A stretch of DNA of 64,000 nt from Microbacterium candidum (GCF_030315975.1 NZ_JASXSZ010000003.1:489035-553034), one strand, 5' to 3'. Shown: positions 16,828 through 25,483, counted from the first letter of the stretch. Numbers and translations are program-made. The notes: a model not told the origin generated them from the sequence alone.

Positions 16828-17901
16828 TCAGCGGGCGAGCGCGGTCTCGATGAGGTCGGTGATGAGCTCGCCGTAGGTCATGCCGCCCGCGATCCACACC
16901 TTCGGGAACATCGAGATCGGGGTGAATCCCGGCATGGTGTTGAGTTCGTTGACCACCGGCCCGCTCGCGGTGAGGAAGAAGTCGACGCGCGCGAGCCCGC
17001 GGCCGTCGACCGCCTCGAATGCGCGCACCGCCATGTCCTGGAGCGCCGCGGTATCGGCGTCCGACATGTCTGCCGGGCACACGACCTCCACGCCGTCGCC
17101 GCCGAGGTACTTGCCCTCGAAGTCGTAGAACTCGCGCGCCGTCAGGACGATCTCGCCGGGCAGCGACACGCGCGTGGGCGCGCCGCAGCGGCTCTCGAGC
17201 ACGCCGAGCTCGACCTCGCGGCCGACGAGGCCCTCCTCGACGAGCACCTTCGAGTCCTCCGCGAAGGCGACGCGCAGCGCTTCGTCGAGCTCGCCGAGGT
17301 CGTGGACCTTCGACACGCCGACGCTCGAGCCCGCGCGCGCGGGCTTGACGAACCACGGCAGGCTCAGGCCCGCCGCGAGGGCGGCAGCCGCCGCATCCTG
17401 CCCCTTGCGGACCGTCACCCACGGCGCGACCGGGACGCCCGCCGCCTGGAGCGCGACCTTCATGAAGTGCTTGTCCATGCACAGCGCGGAGTCGAGCACG
17501 CCGGCGCCCGCGTAGGGCAGGTCGAGCGTGTCGAAGAAGCCCTGGATCGTGCCGTCCTCGCCGTGCGGGCCGTGCAGGATCGGCAGCACGACGTCGACCC
17601 CGCCGAGGCTCTCGATCGATCCGTCCGCCCGGCGCACTCGCAGTTCGCGCACGCCGGAGGCCTCGGGCCACAGGATGCGCGTCCCGTTGTCGGCGACCTC
17701 CGGCATGCGCGCGGGGTCGAGCGCGAACTTCGCCGGCTCGTCGTCCTCGAGGACGAAGGCTCCGTCGCGCGTGAGGCCTACCGGGACGACGCGGAAGCGG
17801 TCACGGTCGATCGCCTTCAGCACCCCGCCCGCCGTGGCGGAACTGATCGCGTGCTCGCTGGAGCGCCCGCCGAAGAGCACCGCCACTGCCGGCTTGTCCA
17901 T
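16828..17901 (-). CDS. ddl: D-alanine--D-alanine ligase
   Basis: ATP-grasp enzyme making the D-Ala-D-Ala end of the peptidoglycan stem, 357 residues. It opens MDKPAVAVLFGGRSSEHAIS, a strong family start. Further motifs are PILHGPHGEDGTIQGF, MDKHFMKVAL, WFVKPARAGSSVGVSKV, EGLVGREVELGVL, and the metal/nucleotide end LARVDFFL...NELNTMPGFT. The start is well fixed by homology, yet lies 101 nt inside the upstream gpsA frame, a long same-strand overlap. Confidence 0.96.
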   Translation of the reverse strand: MDKPAVAVLFGGRSSEHAISSATAGGVLKAIDRDRFRVVPVGLTRDGAFVLEDDEPAKFALDPARMPEVADNGTRILWPEASGVRELRVRRADGSIESLGGVDVVLPILHGPHGEDGTIQGFFDTLDLPYAGAGVLDSALCMDKHFMKVALQAAGVPVAPWVTVRKGQDAAAAALAAGLSLPWFVKPARAGSSVGVSKVHDLGELDEALRVAFAEDSKVLVEEGLVGREVELGVLESRCGAPTRVSLPGEIVLTAREFYDFEGKYLGGDGVEVVCPADMSDADTAALQDMAVRAFEAVDGRGLARVDFFLTASGPVVNELNTMPGFTPISMFPKVWIAGGMTYGELITDLIETALAR

Positions 17902-18943
17902 AGTCGGTCCTCTCCCCACGTGGGGTGTCGTCGTCGGTCGTCAGGTGCGGGGCGATCTCGCGCGGGTTCATCGTGCCGTCGAGCACGCGCTTGACCTGCT
18001 CGACGATCGGCATCGAGACGCCCGCCTGCTTCGCGAGCTGCAGGACGGGCGCGACCGAGGCGAGCCCCTCCGCCGTCTGCTGCATCTGCTTGACCACGTC
18101 CTGGAATTTGTACCCCTGACCGAGGAGCCGCCCCGCCGTGTTGTTGCGGCTGAGGGGCGACTGGCACGTCGCGATGAGGTCGCCGAGGCCGGCGAGCCCC
18201 TGCAGGGTCTCGGGATGCGCGCCCTGCGCGACGGCGAAGTCGGTCATCTCGACGAGGCCGCGCGTGATGATGGATGCCTTCGTGTTCTCGCCGTAGCCCA
18301 CGCCGTCGACGATGCCGATGGCCACGGCGATGAGGTTCTTGAGCACGCCGCCGAACTCGGTGCCGATGACGTCCGTGTTGACGAAGGTGCGGAAATAGGC
18401 GTTCCGGGCGCGCCGGGCGACCGCTTCGGCGGTCTCGAGGCTCGTCGAGGAGATGACCGCGGCGGTCGGCTGCTCGCGCGCGATCTCGAGCGCGAGGTTC
18501 GGACCGGATGCGACCGCGATGCGGTCGGGATCGCACTGCAGCTCCTGCTCGATGACCTGGCTCATGCGCAGGCCCGTGCGCCTCTCGACGCCCTTCATGA
18601 GCGACACGATGGGCGCATCCGTCCGCGCGATGAGGGGGCGCAGGGCCTTGAGGTTCTCCCGTGCCGTCTGGCTCGGGATCGACAGGTAGATCTGGGTCGC
18701 GCCGTCGATCGCCTCCGACAGATGCGCCGTGGCGGTCATGGACCTGGGCAGATTGATGCCGGGGAGGTACTGGCTGTTGCGCTTCGCCTCGGCGATCTCG
18801 TGGGCGAGCTCGGGGCGGCGCGCCCACATCGTCACCTGGGCGCCGCCGTCGGCGAGGATCTTGCCGAATGTCGTGCCCCAGCTTCCCGAACCGAGCACAG
18901 TCACCCTGGGAGCGGCACCGCGATGGTCGGTTCTAGGAGTCAA
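17801..18943 (-). CDS. gpsA: Glycerol-3-phosphate dehydrogenase [NAD(P)+]
   Basis: Reduces dihydroxyacetone phosphate to sn-glycerol-3-phosphate for phospholipid synthesis. The Rossmann motif GSGSWGTTFGKILAD opens the fold; KGVERRTGL, ASGPNLALEIA, NTDVIGTEFGGVLKNLIAVA (catalytic Lys) and GLAGLGDLIATCQSP follow. At 380 residues it is ~40 longer than usual: after GTMNPREIAPHL the frame runs on with an Arg/Gly-rich tail read from the overlapping 5' end of ddl. The TTG at 18943 has AGAAGGAG upstream and overlaps the plsC stop; a GTG at 18904 is the alternative start. Confidence 0.93.
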   Translation of the reverse strand: MTPRTDHRGAAPRVTVLGSGSWGTTFGKILADGGAQVTMWARRPELAHEIAEAKRNSQYLPGINLPRSMTATAHLSEAIDGATQIYLSIPSQTARENLKALRPLIARTDAPIVSLMKGVERRTGLRMSQVIEQELQCDPDRIAVASGPNLALEIAREQPTAAVISSTSLETAEAVARRARNAYFRTFVNTDVIGTEFGGVLKNLIAVAIGIVDGVGYGENTKASIITRGLVEMTDFAVAQGAHPETLQGLAGLGDLIATCQSPLSRNNTAGRLLGQGYKFQDVVKQMQQTAEGLASVAPVLQLAKQAGVSMPIVEQVKRVLDGTMNPREIAPHLTTDDDTPRGERTDYGQAGSGGALRRALQRARDQFRHGGRGAEGDRP

Positions 18944-19706
18944 GGCGGCCCGTCTCCTTCTGACCGTGCGCAGCGGGATTCCAGCGCTCGGCGGGAGCGG
19001 GGATGCCGCGCACCTCCGAGAGCATTTCGGCGAGGCGGTTCATGACGGCGTCCGTCCCCTCGTTGAGGGCGTGCGGATGCAGGGGCGTGTCGCGCTCGTA
19101 CGCAGAGAGATCGATCGGGTCTCCGATGACGACCGTCATGCGCTTGCGCAGCGGCCACAGGCTGAGCTTGCCGTAGCGGGGCATGATCGCCTGGGCGCCC
19201 CACTGCACCATCGGGATCACCGGGAGGCCGCCGGCCATCGCGAGGCGGACGGCACCGGTCTTCCCGCGCATCGGCCACAGGTCGGGGTCGCGCGTGAGCG
19301 TGCCCTCGGGATAGACGATGACCCCACGTCCGTGCTCGACGAGCATCTCGGAGGTCTCCAGCGTCTGCTTGGCAGAGGCGGCCGACGAGGAGCGGGCGAC
19401 GGGCACCATGCCCGTCGCACGCAGCACCCAGCCGAGCACCGGCACGCGGAAGAGGCTCTCCTTGGCCATGAACCTCGGGGCACGCCCGGCACGCCACACC
19501 GCGGCGGCGACGATCAGCGGGTCGAACTCGCTGTGATGATTCGGAGCCAGCACGTACGCACCCTCGCGAGGAAGCTTCTCGGCGCCTTCGACGCGGATGC
19601 TGACGAAGATGCCGAGGATCGGCACCACGATCGCCGCGAGCGGCCAGAAGATGCTGGGTCGCGTCTTCTCGCGCGACGCGCGCGGGCGTTTCGACACCGA
19701 CGTCAC
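18933..19706 (-). CDS. plsC: 1-acyl-sn-glycerol-3-phosphate acyltransferase (PlsC-like)
   Basis: Membrane-associated acyltransferase of phosphatidic acid synthesis, 257 residues. One N-terminal membrane segment (PLAAIVVPILGIFVSIRV) is followed by the catalytic NHHSEFD box (HX4D) and the PEGTLT glycerophosphate-binding motif. The GTG start overlaps the murA stop (GTGA), and its own stop lies inside gpsA, so murA, plsC, gpsA and ddl form a tight chain. The adjacency of plsC and gpsA makes sense, since gpsA supplies its substrate backbone. Confidence 0.92.
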   Translation of the reverse strand: MTSVSKRPRASREKTRPSIFWPLAAIVVPILGIFVSIRVEGAEKLPREGAYVLAPNHHSEFDPLIVAAAVWRAGRAPRFMAKESLFRVPVLGWVLRATGMVPVARSSSAASAKQTLETSEMLVEHGRGVIVYPEGTLTRDPDLWPMRGKTGAVRLAMAGGLPVIPMVQWGAQAIMPRYGKLSLWPLRKRMTVVIGDPIDLSAYERDTPLHPHALNEGTDAVMNRLAEMLSEVRGIPAPAERWNPAAHGQKETGRLDS

Positions 19707-21067
19707 CCGATGACGTCGAAGTCGGCGCCGACGGCGGTGAGCTTGTCGAAGAACTTCTCGTAGCCGCGACGGATGATGCCGACGTTGCGCACGGTGGACC
19801 GGCCTTCGGCCGTGAGCGCCGCGATGACGTGGCTGTAGCCGCCGCGGAGGTCGGGCACGACGATGTCAGCGCCGACCAGCGGCGTCGGACCGTTGATGAC
19901 GGCTGCCTGCTCGAGGCTGCGGCGCGGGACGCGACGGGGCCCGTCCTGCAGGCCGTGGGGGTGCACGACGATGTCGGCGCCCATCTTCACGAGCGCGTCG
20001 GTGAAGCCGAAGCGGTTCTCGTACACGGTCTCGTGGACGATCGACTCGCCGTGCGCCTGCGTGAGCGCGACGATCAGCGGCTGCTGCCAGTCGGTCATGA
20101 ACCCGGGGTGCACGTCGGTCTCCACCGTGACGGGACGGAGGTCGCCGCCGCGACGGAACAGGATGCCGTCCTCGCGGATGTCGAACGTGCCGCCCACCTT
20201 GCGCACGACGTTGAGGAACGTCAGCATCTCCGGCTGCTTGGCTCCGCCGACGAAGATCTCGCCGTCGGTGGCGAGCGCGGCGCTCGCCCAGCTGGCGGCC
20301 TCGTTGCGGTCGAAGATCGCCCGGTGCTCGTAGCCCTCGAGCCGGTCGACTCCCTCGATGAGGATGACGCGGCTCGGCTCCACCGTGATGATGGCGCCCA
20401 TCTTCTGCAGCACCGCGATGAGGTCCATGATCTCTGGCTCGATCGCCGCGTTGCGCAGCTCCGTGGTGCCCTGCGCGCGCACCGCGGTCAGCAGGACCTG
20501 TTCGGTCGCACCGACGCTCGGATACGGCAGGTGGATGTTCGCGCCGCGGAGCCCCGTGGGCGCCGACAGACGGATGCCGGCGGGCAGCTTCTCCACGATG
20601 GCGCCGAACTTGCGGAGCGCGTCGAGGTGGAAGTCGATCGGGCGGTCGCCGATGCGGCATCCGCCGAGGTCGGGGATGAACGCCTGGCCGAGGCGGTGCA
20701 GCAGCGGTCCGCAGAAGAGGATCGGGATGCGCGACGCCCCTGCGTGCGCGTCGATCTCCTCCATGTGCGCCGACTCGACGTCACGCGGATCGAGCATGAG
20801 CGAGCCGGGCTCGTCCGCTTCCTGTACGCGGACACCGTGGACCTCGAGCAGGGAGCGGACGACCGCGACATCGCTGATGTCCGGCACGTCGCGGAGGATG
20901 CTGGGGCTCTCCCCCAGGAGCGCCGCGACCATCGCCTTGGTGACGAGGTTCTTCGCGCCCTTCACCTCGACCCGTCCGCGCAGAGGACGGCCGCCGCGGA
21001 TCGCGAGGATCTCGCCTGCCCCTCCCTTGCGCCCGTCGGCCGAGATGGTGTCGTGGAGGAGTGTCAT
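19703..21067 (-). CDS. murA: UDP-N-acetylglucosamine 1-carboxyvinyltransferase
   Basis: First committed step of peptidoglycan synthesis, adding enolpyruvate to UDP-GlcNAc. 454 residues. The N-terminal GRVEVKGAKNLVTKAM contains the substrate-binding KGAKN; the catalytic loop reads LGGCRIGDRPID and keeps the Cys that reacts with fosfomycin, so this is the sensitive-type loop. Later motifs EIFVGGAKQPEML and HPGFMTDWQQPL fit the family. It is 30-odd residues longer than E. coli MurA at the N-terminus. It follows leuD by 23 nt and is likely cotranscribed with leuCD. Confidence 0.95.
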   Translation of the reverse strand: MTLLHDTISADGRKGGAGEILAIRGGRPLRGRVEVKGAKNLVTKAMVAALLGESPSILRDVPDISDVAVVRSLLEVHGVRVQEADEPGSLMLDPRDVESAHMEEIDAHAGASRIPILFCGPLLHRLGQAFIPDLGGCRIGDRPIDFHLDALRKFGAIVEKLPAGIRLSAPTGLRGANIHLPYPSVGATEQVLLTAVRAQGTTELRNAAIEPEIMDLIAVLQKMGAIITVEPSRVILIEGVDRLEGYEHRAIFDRNEAASWASAALATDGEIFVGGAKQPEMLTFLNVVRKVGGTFDIREDGILFRRGGDLRPVTVETDVHPGFMTDWQQPLIVALTQAHGESIVHETVYENRFGFTDALVKMGADIVVHPHGLQDGPRRVPRRSLEQAAVINGPTPLVGADIVVPDLRGGYSHVIAALTAEGRSTVRNVGIIRRGYEKFFDKLTAVGADFDVIG

Positions 21068-21090
21068 GCAGGAAGCCTCACTATGTCGGA

Positions 21091-21702
21091 TCAGGCGGTC
21101 GGATGGGGCTGCACCGGCAGGGTGCGCGGCCTCCAGCTCTCGCGGCGCGCCTCGTAGGCGGCGATTCTGTCTTCGTTGCGGAGGGTCAGCCCGATGTCGT
21201 CGAGCCCCTCCAGGAGCCGCCACCTAGTGTAGTCGTCGATCTCGAACGGAACGCGGATATCGCCGAGGACCGCCTCTCGCGCCTCGAGATCGACGGTCAT
21301 CTCCACCCCCGGCTGCGCCTCGATCGCGGCCCACAGACGCTCGACATCCGCTTCGCTGATGACACCGGCGAGCAGCCCCTGCTTGCCCGCGTTCCCCCGG
21401 AAGATGTCCGCGAAGCGCGGGCTCAGCACGACACGGAATCCGTAGTCGCGCAGCGCCCAGACGGCGTGCTCACGGCTGGAGCCGGTGCCGAAATCGGGTC
21501 CCGCGACGAGGATCGAGCCCGAACGGTACGCGTCCTGGTTCAGGATGAATTCCGGGTCCTGACGCCAGCTGGCGAACAGCGCGTCGTCGAAGCCCGTCTT
21601 CGTGACGCGCTTGAGGTAGACGGCGGGGATGATCTGGTCGGTGTCGACCGCGGAACGCCGCAGCGGAACGGCGACACCGGTGTGCGTCTCGTACTTGTCC
21701 AT
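21091..21702 (-). CDS. leuD: 3-isopropylmalate dehydratase small subunit
   Basis: Swivel-domain subunit that, with LeuC, isomerises 2- to 3-isopropylmalate in leucine synthesis. 203 residues, starting [27 protein letters not shown]. The active-site loop [13 protein letters not shown] is intact, followed by [18 protein letters not shown]. Only 1 nt separates its start from the leuC stop, indicating translational coupling. Confidence 0.97.
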   Translation of the reverse strand: MDKYETHTGVAVPLRRSAVDTDQIIPAVYLKRVTKTGFDDALFASWRQDPEFILNQDAYRSGSILVAGPDFGTGSSREHAVWALRDYGFRVVLSPRFADIFRGNAGKQGLLAGVISEADVERLWAAIEAQPGVEMTVDLEAREAVLGDIRVPFEIDDYTRWRLLEGLDDIGLTLRNEDRIAAYEARRESWRPRTLPVQPHPTA

Positions 21703-21703
21703 G

Positions 21704-23188
21704 TCAGGCCTCCGCTCCAGTCGTCACGGTCTGTTCGGTCGCGATCGGTCCGAGATCCGACGGGCTGGAGAGCGTCCCGCGCACCGCGGTGGCCGCGGCC
21801 ACGAGCGGCGACACGAGGTGCGTGCGTCCGCCCTTGCCCTGACGGCCCTCGAAGTTGCGGTTGCTCGTCGATGCGCAGCGCTCGCCGGGGGCGAGCTGGT
21901 CGGGGTTCATCCCCAGGCACATCGAGCAGCCGGCGAAGCGCCACTCGGCGCCGAAGTCGATGAAGACCTTGTCCAGGCCCTCGGCCTCCGCCTCCAGGCG
22001 CACGCGCGCCGACCCCGGGACGACCATGACGCGGACACCGTCCGCCTTCTTGCGGCCTGCGATGACCGACGCGAAGGCGCGCAGGTCCTCGATGCGGCTG
22101 TTGGTGCAGGAGCCCATGAACACGGCATCCACCGCGATGTCCTTCATGGGCGTGCCCGCGGCGAGGTCCATGTACTCGAGCGCACGCTCGGCGGCGGCCC
22201 GCTCGTTGGGGTCGTCGAACTGATCGGGCGCGGGCACCGCGTCGTTCAGCGATACCCCCTGGCCCGGGTTCGTGCCCCACGTGACGAACGGCTCGAGCTC
22301 GTTCGCGTCGAGGAACACCTCGGCGTCGTACACCGCACCCTCGTCGGACGGGAGCGTGCGCCAGTAGGCGACCGCATCCTCCCAGTCCTGACCCTGCGGG
22401 GCGTGCGGCTTGCCCTGGACATAGGCGAACGTCGTCTCGTCGGGCGCGACCATTCCGGCGCGCGCACCCGCCTCGATCGACATGTTGCACATCGTCATGC
22501 GGCCCTCCATCGACAGCGACCGGATGGCGCTGCCGCGGTACTCGAGCACGTAGCCCTGGCCGCCGTTGGTGCCGATCTTCGCGATGACGGCGAGGATGAT
22601 GTCCTTCGCGGTGACACCCGGCTTCAGTTCGCCCTCGACCGTGATCGCCATCGTCTTGAACGGCTTCAGCGGGAGGGTCTGGGTCGCTAGCACGTGCTCG
22701 ACCTCGCTCGTGCCGATGCCGAACGCCATCGCGCCGAACGCGCCGTGGGTCGAGGTGTGGCTGTCACCGCACACGACGGTGATGCCCGGCATCGTGAGCC
22801 CCAGCTGGGGACCGACGACGTGGACGATGCCCTGCTCCTTGTCGCCCAGCGAGTGCAGGCGTACGCCGAACTCCTCCGCGTTGCGGCGCAGCGTCTCGAT
22901 CTGCGTGCGACTCGTGAGGTCGGCGATGGGCTTGTCGATCGCGAGCGTCGGGGTGTTGTGGTCCTCCGTGGCGATCGTGAGATCGAGCCGGCGCACGGGC
23001 CGTCCCTCGGCGCGCAGTCCGTCGAACGCCTGGGGGCTCGTCACCTCGTGCACGAGGTGCAGGTCGATGTAGATGAGGTCCGGCTCGCCGCCCTCGCCCT
23101 TGACGACGAGGTGGTCGTCCCAGATCTTCTCGGCGAGCGTGCGCGGGCGCTCGGGGATGGCGGATGCGTTGGAAACAGGCGTGCTCAT
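21704..23188 (-). CDS. leuC: 3-isopropylmalate dehydratase large subunit
   Basis: Aconitase-fold subunit carrying the 4Fe-4S cluster, 494 residues. The cluster Cys are visible in [14 protein letters not shown] and in [15 protein letters not shown]. Other family blocks are [47 protein letters not shown] and [17 protein letters not shown]. The ATG has the strong site GAGGAGAA 9 nt upstream. That site is the 3' half of a predicted attenuator (see the leader entries), so expression probably responds to charged tRNA-Leu. Confidence 0.97.
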   Translation of the reverse strand: MSTPVSNASAIPERPRTLAEKIWDDHLVVKGEGGEPDLIYIDLHLVHEVTSPQAFDGLRAEGRPVRRLDLTIATEDHNTPTLAIDKPIADLTSRTQIETLRRNAEEFGVRLHSLGDKEQGIVHVVGPQLGLTMPGITVVCGDSHTSTHGAFGAMAFGIGTSEVEHVLATQTLPLKPFKTMAITVEGELKPGVTAKDIILAVIAKIGTNGGQGYVLEYRGSAIRSLSMEGRMTMCNMSIEAGARAGMVAPDETTFAYVQGKPHAPQGQDWEDAVAYWRTLPSDEGAVYDAEVFLDANELEPFVTWGTNPGQGVSLNDAVPAPDQFDDPNERAAAERALEYMDLAAGTPMKDIAVDAVFMGSCTNSRIEDLRAFASVIAGRKKADGVRVMVVPGSARVRLEAEAEGLDKVFIDFGAEWRFAGCSMCLGMNPDQLAPGERCASTSNRNFEGRQGKGGRTHLVSPLVAAATAVRGTLSSPSDLGPIATEQTVTTGAEA

Positions 23189-23197
23189 GTGCTGTCG

Positions 23198-23302
23198 TTC
23201 TCCTCGGAATGGGGGATCAAGCCCGCGATGAACTCCGCGACGAGGGAGGCCTGGGAACTAGGACTCGTCGCGGCCGCTAAGGAGAAGGCGAGCGATCCGC
23301 AC
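23198..23302 (-). promoter_or_regulatory. Predicted leucine-responsive attenuator of leuCD
   Basis: Three elements line up on the minus strand. The leader peptide gene (23258-23302) holds three Leu codons. TTCTCCT, inside those codons (23280-23286), is the exact complement of the leuC ribosome binding site AGGAGAA (23198-23204). A perfect 10-bp inverted repeat CCGCGACGAG / CTCGTCGCGG (23264-23273 and 23235-23244, 19-nt loop) lies between. A ribosome stalled at Leu codons would mask TTCTCCT and free the leuC site. There is no T run after the stem, so control of translation, or Rho-linked control, seems likelier than an intrinsic terminator. Confidence 0.65.
23258..23302 (-). CDS. leuL: Leader peptide with three consecutive leucines
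   Basis: A 14-codon reading frame, GTG start to TAG, encoding MRIARLLLSGRDES. The three Leu codons are CTT-CTC-CTT. CTT is uncommon in this GC-rich sequence, where CTC and CTG dominate, which should sharpen stalling. The GTG lies 6 nt after TAGCCT, the same leaderless promoter spacing seen at other genes here. Composition, position ahead of leuC and base complementarity to the leuC ribosome binding site all support a regulatory leader. Leucine leader peptides are known for leuA in actinobacteria; I infer the function for leuC here. Confidence 0.7.
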   Translation of the reverse strand: MRIARLLLSGRDES

Positions 23303-23308
23303 CAAGAC

Positions 23309-23314
23309 AGGCTA
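23309..23314 (-). promoter_or_regulatory. Candidate leaderless -10 element of the leu leader
   Basis: TAGCCT on the minus strand, 6 nt before the leader GTG at 23302. It would start the message at or beside the leader start codon. Confidence 0.5.
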
Positions 23315-23330
23315 CCACCCGACAGAACGC

Positions 23331-24347
23331 TCAATCGCCGCGGGTGCCTGCCTCGGTCTTCAGAGCATTCTGCTCACGCCGGGACGAGATGAGGCTCGCA
23401 ACGGTCGCAACGGCCATCGCCGCGACGATCACGAGAAGCGACATCCAGGTCGAGATCTCGGGCGCCCAGTCCACGGGGTTCCCGCCGTTGATGAAGGGCA
23501 CGGTGTTCTCGTGGAGGGCGTGAGCGAAGAGCTTCAAGCCGATGAAGGCGAGGATGAACGCGATTCCGTAGTGCAGATACTTCAGTCGGTCGAGCAGACC
23601 GCCGAGCAGGAAGTAGAGCTGGCGCAGACCCATGAGCGCGAACAGGTTGGCCGCGAAGACGATGAAGGGGCTCTGGGTGATGCCGAAGATCGCCGGGATC
23701 GAGTCGATGGCGAAGAGGAGGTCGGTGAACCCGATCGCGAGGAACACGAGGACCATCGGCGTCCAGATCGCCTTGCCGTTCACACGCGTGCGCAGCTTCG
23801 ATCCGTCGTAGTGGTCGCTGATGTCGATGAACCGCCGGAGGAACCGCACGATGCCGGCCTCGGTGTGGGCGTCGTCCTCCTGTTTTCCTGGGAACGCCTG
23901 CCGCCACGCAGTGAAGACGAGGAAGGCGCCGAACACGTAGAAGATCCAGACGAAGTTCTCGATGAGGGCGGCGCCGAGGAGGATGAAGATCCCCCGCAGC
24001 ACGAGGGCGATGATGATCCCGACCATCAGCACTTCCTGCTGGTAGCGGCGCGGCACCGCGAACTGCCCCATCAGCAGGACGAAGACGAAGAGGTTGTCGA
24101 CGGACAGGCTGTACTCGGTCAGCCAACCCGCGACGAACTGGCCCGCGGCATCCGCGCTGCCGGTCGCCCAGAACAGCAGGACGGCGAAGACGAGCGCGAG
24201 CGCCACGTAGAACACGACCCACAGCGTCGATTCCTTCATCGACGGGATGTGCGGTCTCTTCAGGATGAGGAGGAGGTCGGCGGCGAGGATCAGAACCAGG
24301 ACGATCATCGCGGTGATCTCGAACCACGCGGGGATCACGAAATCCAT
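23331..24347 (-). CDS. TerC-family integral membrane protein
   Basis: A 338-residue TerC/Alx-type protein with about nine membrane segments. The family marks are acidic residues inside the membrane: the TEYSLSVDNLFVFVLLM block and the second-half GFTDLLFAIDSIPAIFGIT, both with conserved Asp. Members export or handle Mn2+ and protect against tellurite or help load metals on exoenzymes. A cytosolic loop between the halves (PGKQEDDAHTEAG) is acidic. The ATG at 24347 is chosen from the conserved MDFVIPAWFEI opening. A GC-rich structured leader precedes it. Confidence 0.92.
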   Translation of the reverse strand: MDFVIPAWFEITAMIVLVLILAADLLLILKRPHIPSMKESTLWVVFYVALALVFAVLLFWATGSADAAGQFVAGWLTEYSLSVDNLFVFVLLMGQFAVPRRYQQEVLMVGIIIALVLRGIFILLGAALIENFVWIFYVFGAFLVFTAWRQAFPGKQEDDAHTEAGIVRFLRRFIDISDHYDGSKLRTRVNGKAIWTPMVLVFLAIGFTDLLFAIDSIPAIFGITQSPFIVFAANLFALMGLRQLYFLLGGLLDRLKYLHYGIAFILAFIGLKLFAHALHENTVPFINGGNPVDWAPEISTWMSLLVIVAAMAVATVASLISSRREQNALKTEAGTRGD

Positions 24348-24480
24348 GGAGGGGAGCCTTTCGGGGGTCGACGGATCGTCGAGAGTCTCTCCCCCCCGCC
24401 GAACGGCGGTGCGCACCCGGAGCTCCTCCGACGGAGCTCGTGATGACGAGTGCGCGAGTGTGCGGAATACTCCCCCTCGC
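24348..24480 (-). promoter_or_regulatory. Structured leader of the terC-like gene, possibly a metal-sensing riboswitch
   Basis: On the minus strand the leader begins GGGGGAGTATTCCG and contains, in order, a GAGCTCC...GGAGCTC stem, the palindrome GGTGCGCACC, the hairpin CCGCC-GTTC-GGCGG, a GAGAGACTCTC hairpin and a CTCCCC run directly before the ATG. GGGGAG at the 5' end can pair with CTCCCC at the 3' end, closing the structure over the start codon region. TerC-family genes are often controlled by Mn2+-sensing yybP-ykoY RNAs, which also carry a GGGGAGTA-like opening. I see the architecture but cannot confirm the Mn-binding loops by eye. Confidence 0.4.
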
Positions 24481-24535
24481 CCTCCCAGGATACGGGATGC
24501 GGCCGCGCACCGGCGGACGCCGCGGGGACGTGCCC

Positions 24536-25483
24536 TCAGCTCCAGTCGACCGGAGCGAGCTCTGCGGCGACGGCCGGGGCCTCGACGCCCCGCAGAGCGT
24601 CATCCGATCCCGGTGCCCCCACGAAGGGGGCGAGGGGGTCGCCGGAGATGCGGAAGAGCGCGAGCTGCGCGACGACCGGCACGACCAGGTCCGCGAGGCA
24701 CGTCGCCCCGTCCGCGAACCGGCGGGCGAGCAGCATCCCGAGTGCTTCGTCATCCGCGCGCGCCACCGCACCGACGGCGCCGAGCGCGCTCGCCGCGGCC
24801 CCCGACTCCACGACGGTCTCGGCAAGAGCGCGGATGCTGCCGATCCCGGCGGATCCGGAGCAGCTGAGCGAGACGAGGGCGCCCATCGGCGCCGAGCTCG
24901 CCTGCGCGAGCTCCCACGACTGCACGTGGCGATACCCCGTCCACCCCCGCGGCGTACCCTCGCCCGTGTAGATCGCGAGCCCCGGGCCGGCGCCCAGCGC
25001 CGACAGCATCGCGGTCCGGTCCACCCGCGCGCTCGGCAGGTCGTAGACCTCGCTGGATCCGCCGCGGAGCGCCTCCGCCAGCGGCCCGACGCGGGCGCGG
25101 ACGTGGTCCTCATGGCCGGAGAGCAGGGCGACGGGGCCGAGACCTGCACCCGCGCGGCGCTGGAGGGCGGCGGCCGCGGCGAACGCGCGAGGATCGTCCG
25201 GCATGACGCCCGCGACCACGTGCCTGCCGTCCGTCTCGACGCACACCCCTTCGATCGCGTCGCCGACCCACGTGGCCGGATCGGCGACGAGGATCACCGC
25301 GCCCGCGTCACGGAGCTCCCGACGCCAGGCCTCCTCTTCCGGCCGCGCGGTGCACGTGCGCACGGGTCGCCGCGCCGCATGGGCCGCGATGAGGGCGCCC
25401 GCGCGCTCGAGCGCGCCCGCCGTGCCGACGAACAGGATGTTCCCGGCACGGCACGCGCGATCCGGATCAGGCGAAGACGACAC
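24536..25483 (-). CDS. C25 (gingipain)-like protein with incomplete catalytic dyad
   Basis: A 315-residue protein with no signal peptide. The second half carries the layout of clan CD Cys peptidases of family C25: a beta strand ending AIYTGEG (about 170-176) where active members have G-H-G, a SLSCSG motif (205-210) with the nucleophile-position Cys-208, then the LALFRISGDPL segment (275-284) resembling the GDP turn near the end of C25 domains. Glu-175 sits where the catalytic His would be, so it may be an inactive or altered peptidase. The GTG start overlaps the upstream gene by 17 nt, so it is coupled to the 942-residue protein. The C25 assignment is by motif only. Confidence 0.6.
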   Translation of the reverse strand: MSSSPDPDRACRAGNILFVGTAGALERAGALIAAHAARRPVRTCTARPEEEAWRRELRDAGAVILVADPATWVGDAIEGVCVETDGRHVVAGVMPDDPRAFAAAAALQRRAGAGLGPVALLSGHEDHVRARVGPLAEALRGGSSEVYDLPSARVDRTAMLSALGAGPGLAIYTGEGTPRGWTGYRHVQSWELAQASSAPMGALVSLSCSGSAGIGSIRALAETVVESGAAASALGAVGAVARADDEALGMLLARRFADGATCLADLVVPVVAQLALFRISGDPLAPFVGAPGSDDALRGVEAPAVAAELAPVDWS

